Below are positions 5,461-5,547 of a stretch of 5,547 nucleotides of DNA, in pieces. How positions within the stretch are numbered: position 1 is the first letter of the stretch; the number at the start of each line of letters is the position of its first letter. The stretch spans positions 1-5,547 of the forward strand of contig CALCFH010000158.1 of assembly GCA_937900215.1 (NCBI GenBank), read 5' to 3'. The notes beneath the pieces were generated by a model that worked only from the letters and a program-made list of their open reading frames with translations, did no database searches and had not been told where the DNA came from. A program made the position numbers and the translations under genes. This DNA is from an uncultured Cryomorphaceae bacterium. GTDB lineage: Bacteria > Bacteroidota > Bacteroidia > Flavobacteriales > Schleiferiaceae.

Positions 5461-5547
5461 TTATTTCCGTTTTTCAAGCAAGTTTTTAACACTTTTAGGT
5501 AGACTCTGTGCGCTTTCTTCGCTCTGAATGGGGTTTAAATATACCCG
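5461..5547 (-). CDS. 3' end of a minus-strand gene, cut by the right window edge
   Basis: The minus strand is open from the right edge to a TAA at 5463-5461. The 28 visible residues include NPIQSEESAQSLPKSVKNLL and end in EKRK, a normal-looking polar helical C-terminus with ordinary codon use. No known family can be named from so little. The next gene on the same strand starts 86 bases further on, so the two may be cotranscribed; no terminator is visible between them. Confidence 0.55.
   Translation of the reverse strand, partial: RVYLNPIQSEESAQSLPKSVKNLLEKRK

Overview
The window looks like chromosomal housekeeping DNA from a member of the Bacteroidota, probably Flavobacteriales-like. The evidence is a bS16 protein with a long Ala/Glu/Lys tail, a stand-alone 83-residue PurS, a PorV/PorQ-type outer-membrane beta-barrel protein, signal peptides ending in a Gln-rich boundary (…FGQ, …CAQ), no clear Shine-Dalgarno sequences, and a moderately AT-rich composition. 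The exact genus cannot be told from the sequence.

Layout, left to right. Positions 1-176 hold the start of a minus-strand secreted or lipoprotein gene that runs off the left edge. Positions 177-681 have no intact gene, but contain several short perfect palindromes and a stretch (about 413-673, minus strand) that reads like a decayed small gene. A strong hairpin terminator (682-717) closes rpsP. On the minus strand, pssA (1648-2352), purS (1413-1664) and rpsP (770-1300) follow each other. pssA and purS overlap by 17 bases, while rpsP has a 112-base gap and a possible promoter of its own. A 67-base divergent gap (2353-2419) separates this block from a plus-strand pair: a PorV/PorQ-like barrel protein (2420-3478) and lnt (3475-5052), joined by a 4-base stop/start overlap. 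Convergent to lnt is a small winged-helix-like gene (5090-5374, minus). The last 17 codons or more of another minus-strand gene (the visible part is 28 codons) lie at 5461-5547.

Functionally the centre is envelope biogenesis. PssA makes phosphatidylserine, the precursor of phosphatidylethanolamine, which is the usual acyl donor for Lnt. Lnt finishes lipoprotein maturation in the inner membrane, and its operon partner is an outer-membrane barrel. purS (purine synthesis) and rpsP (ribosome) are growth functions. I found no CRISPR array, transposase, phage gene, tRNA or rRNA. The most unusual part is the gene-poor stretch at 177-681; I do not see clear evidence of a new system in the window.
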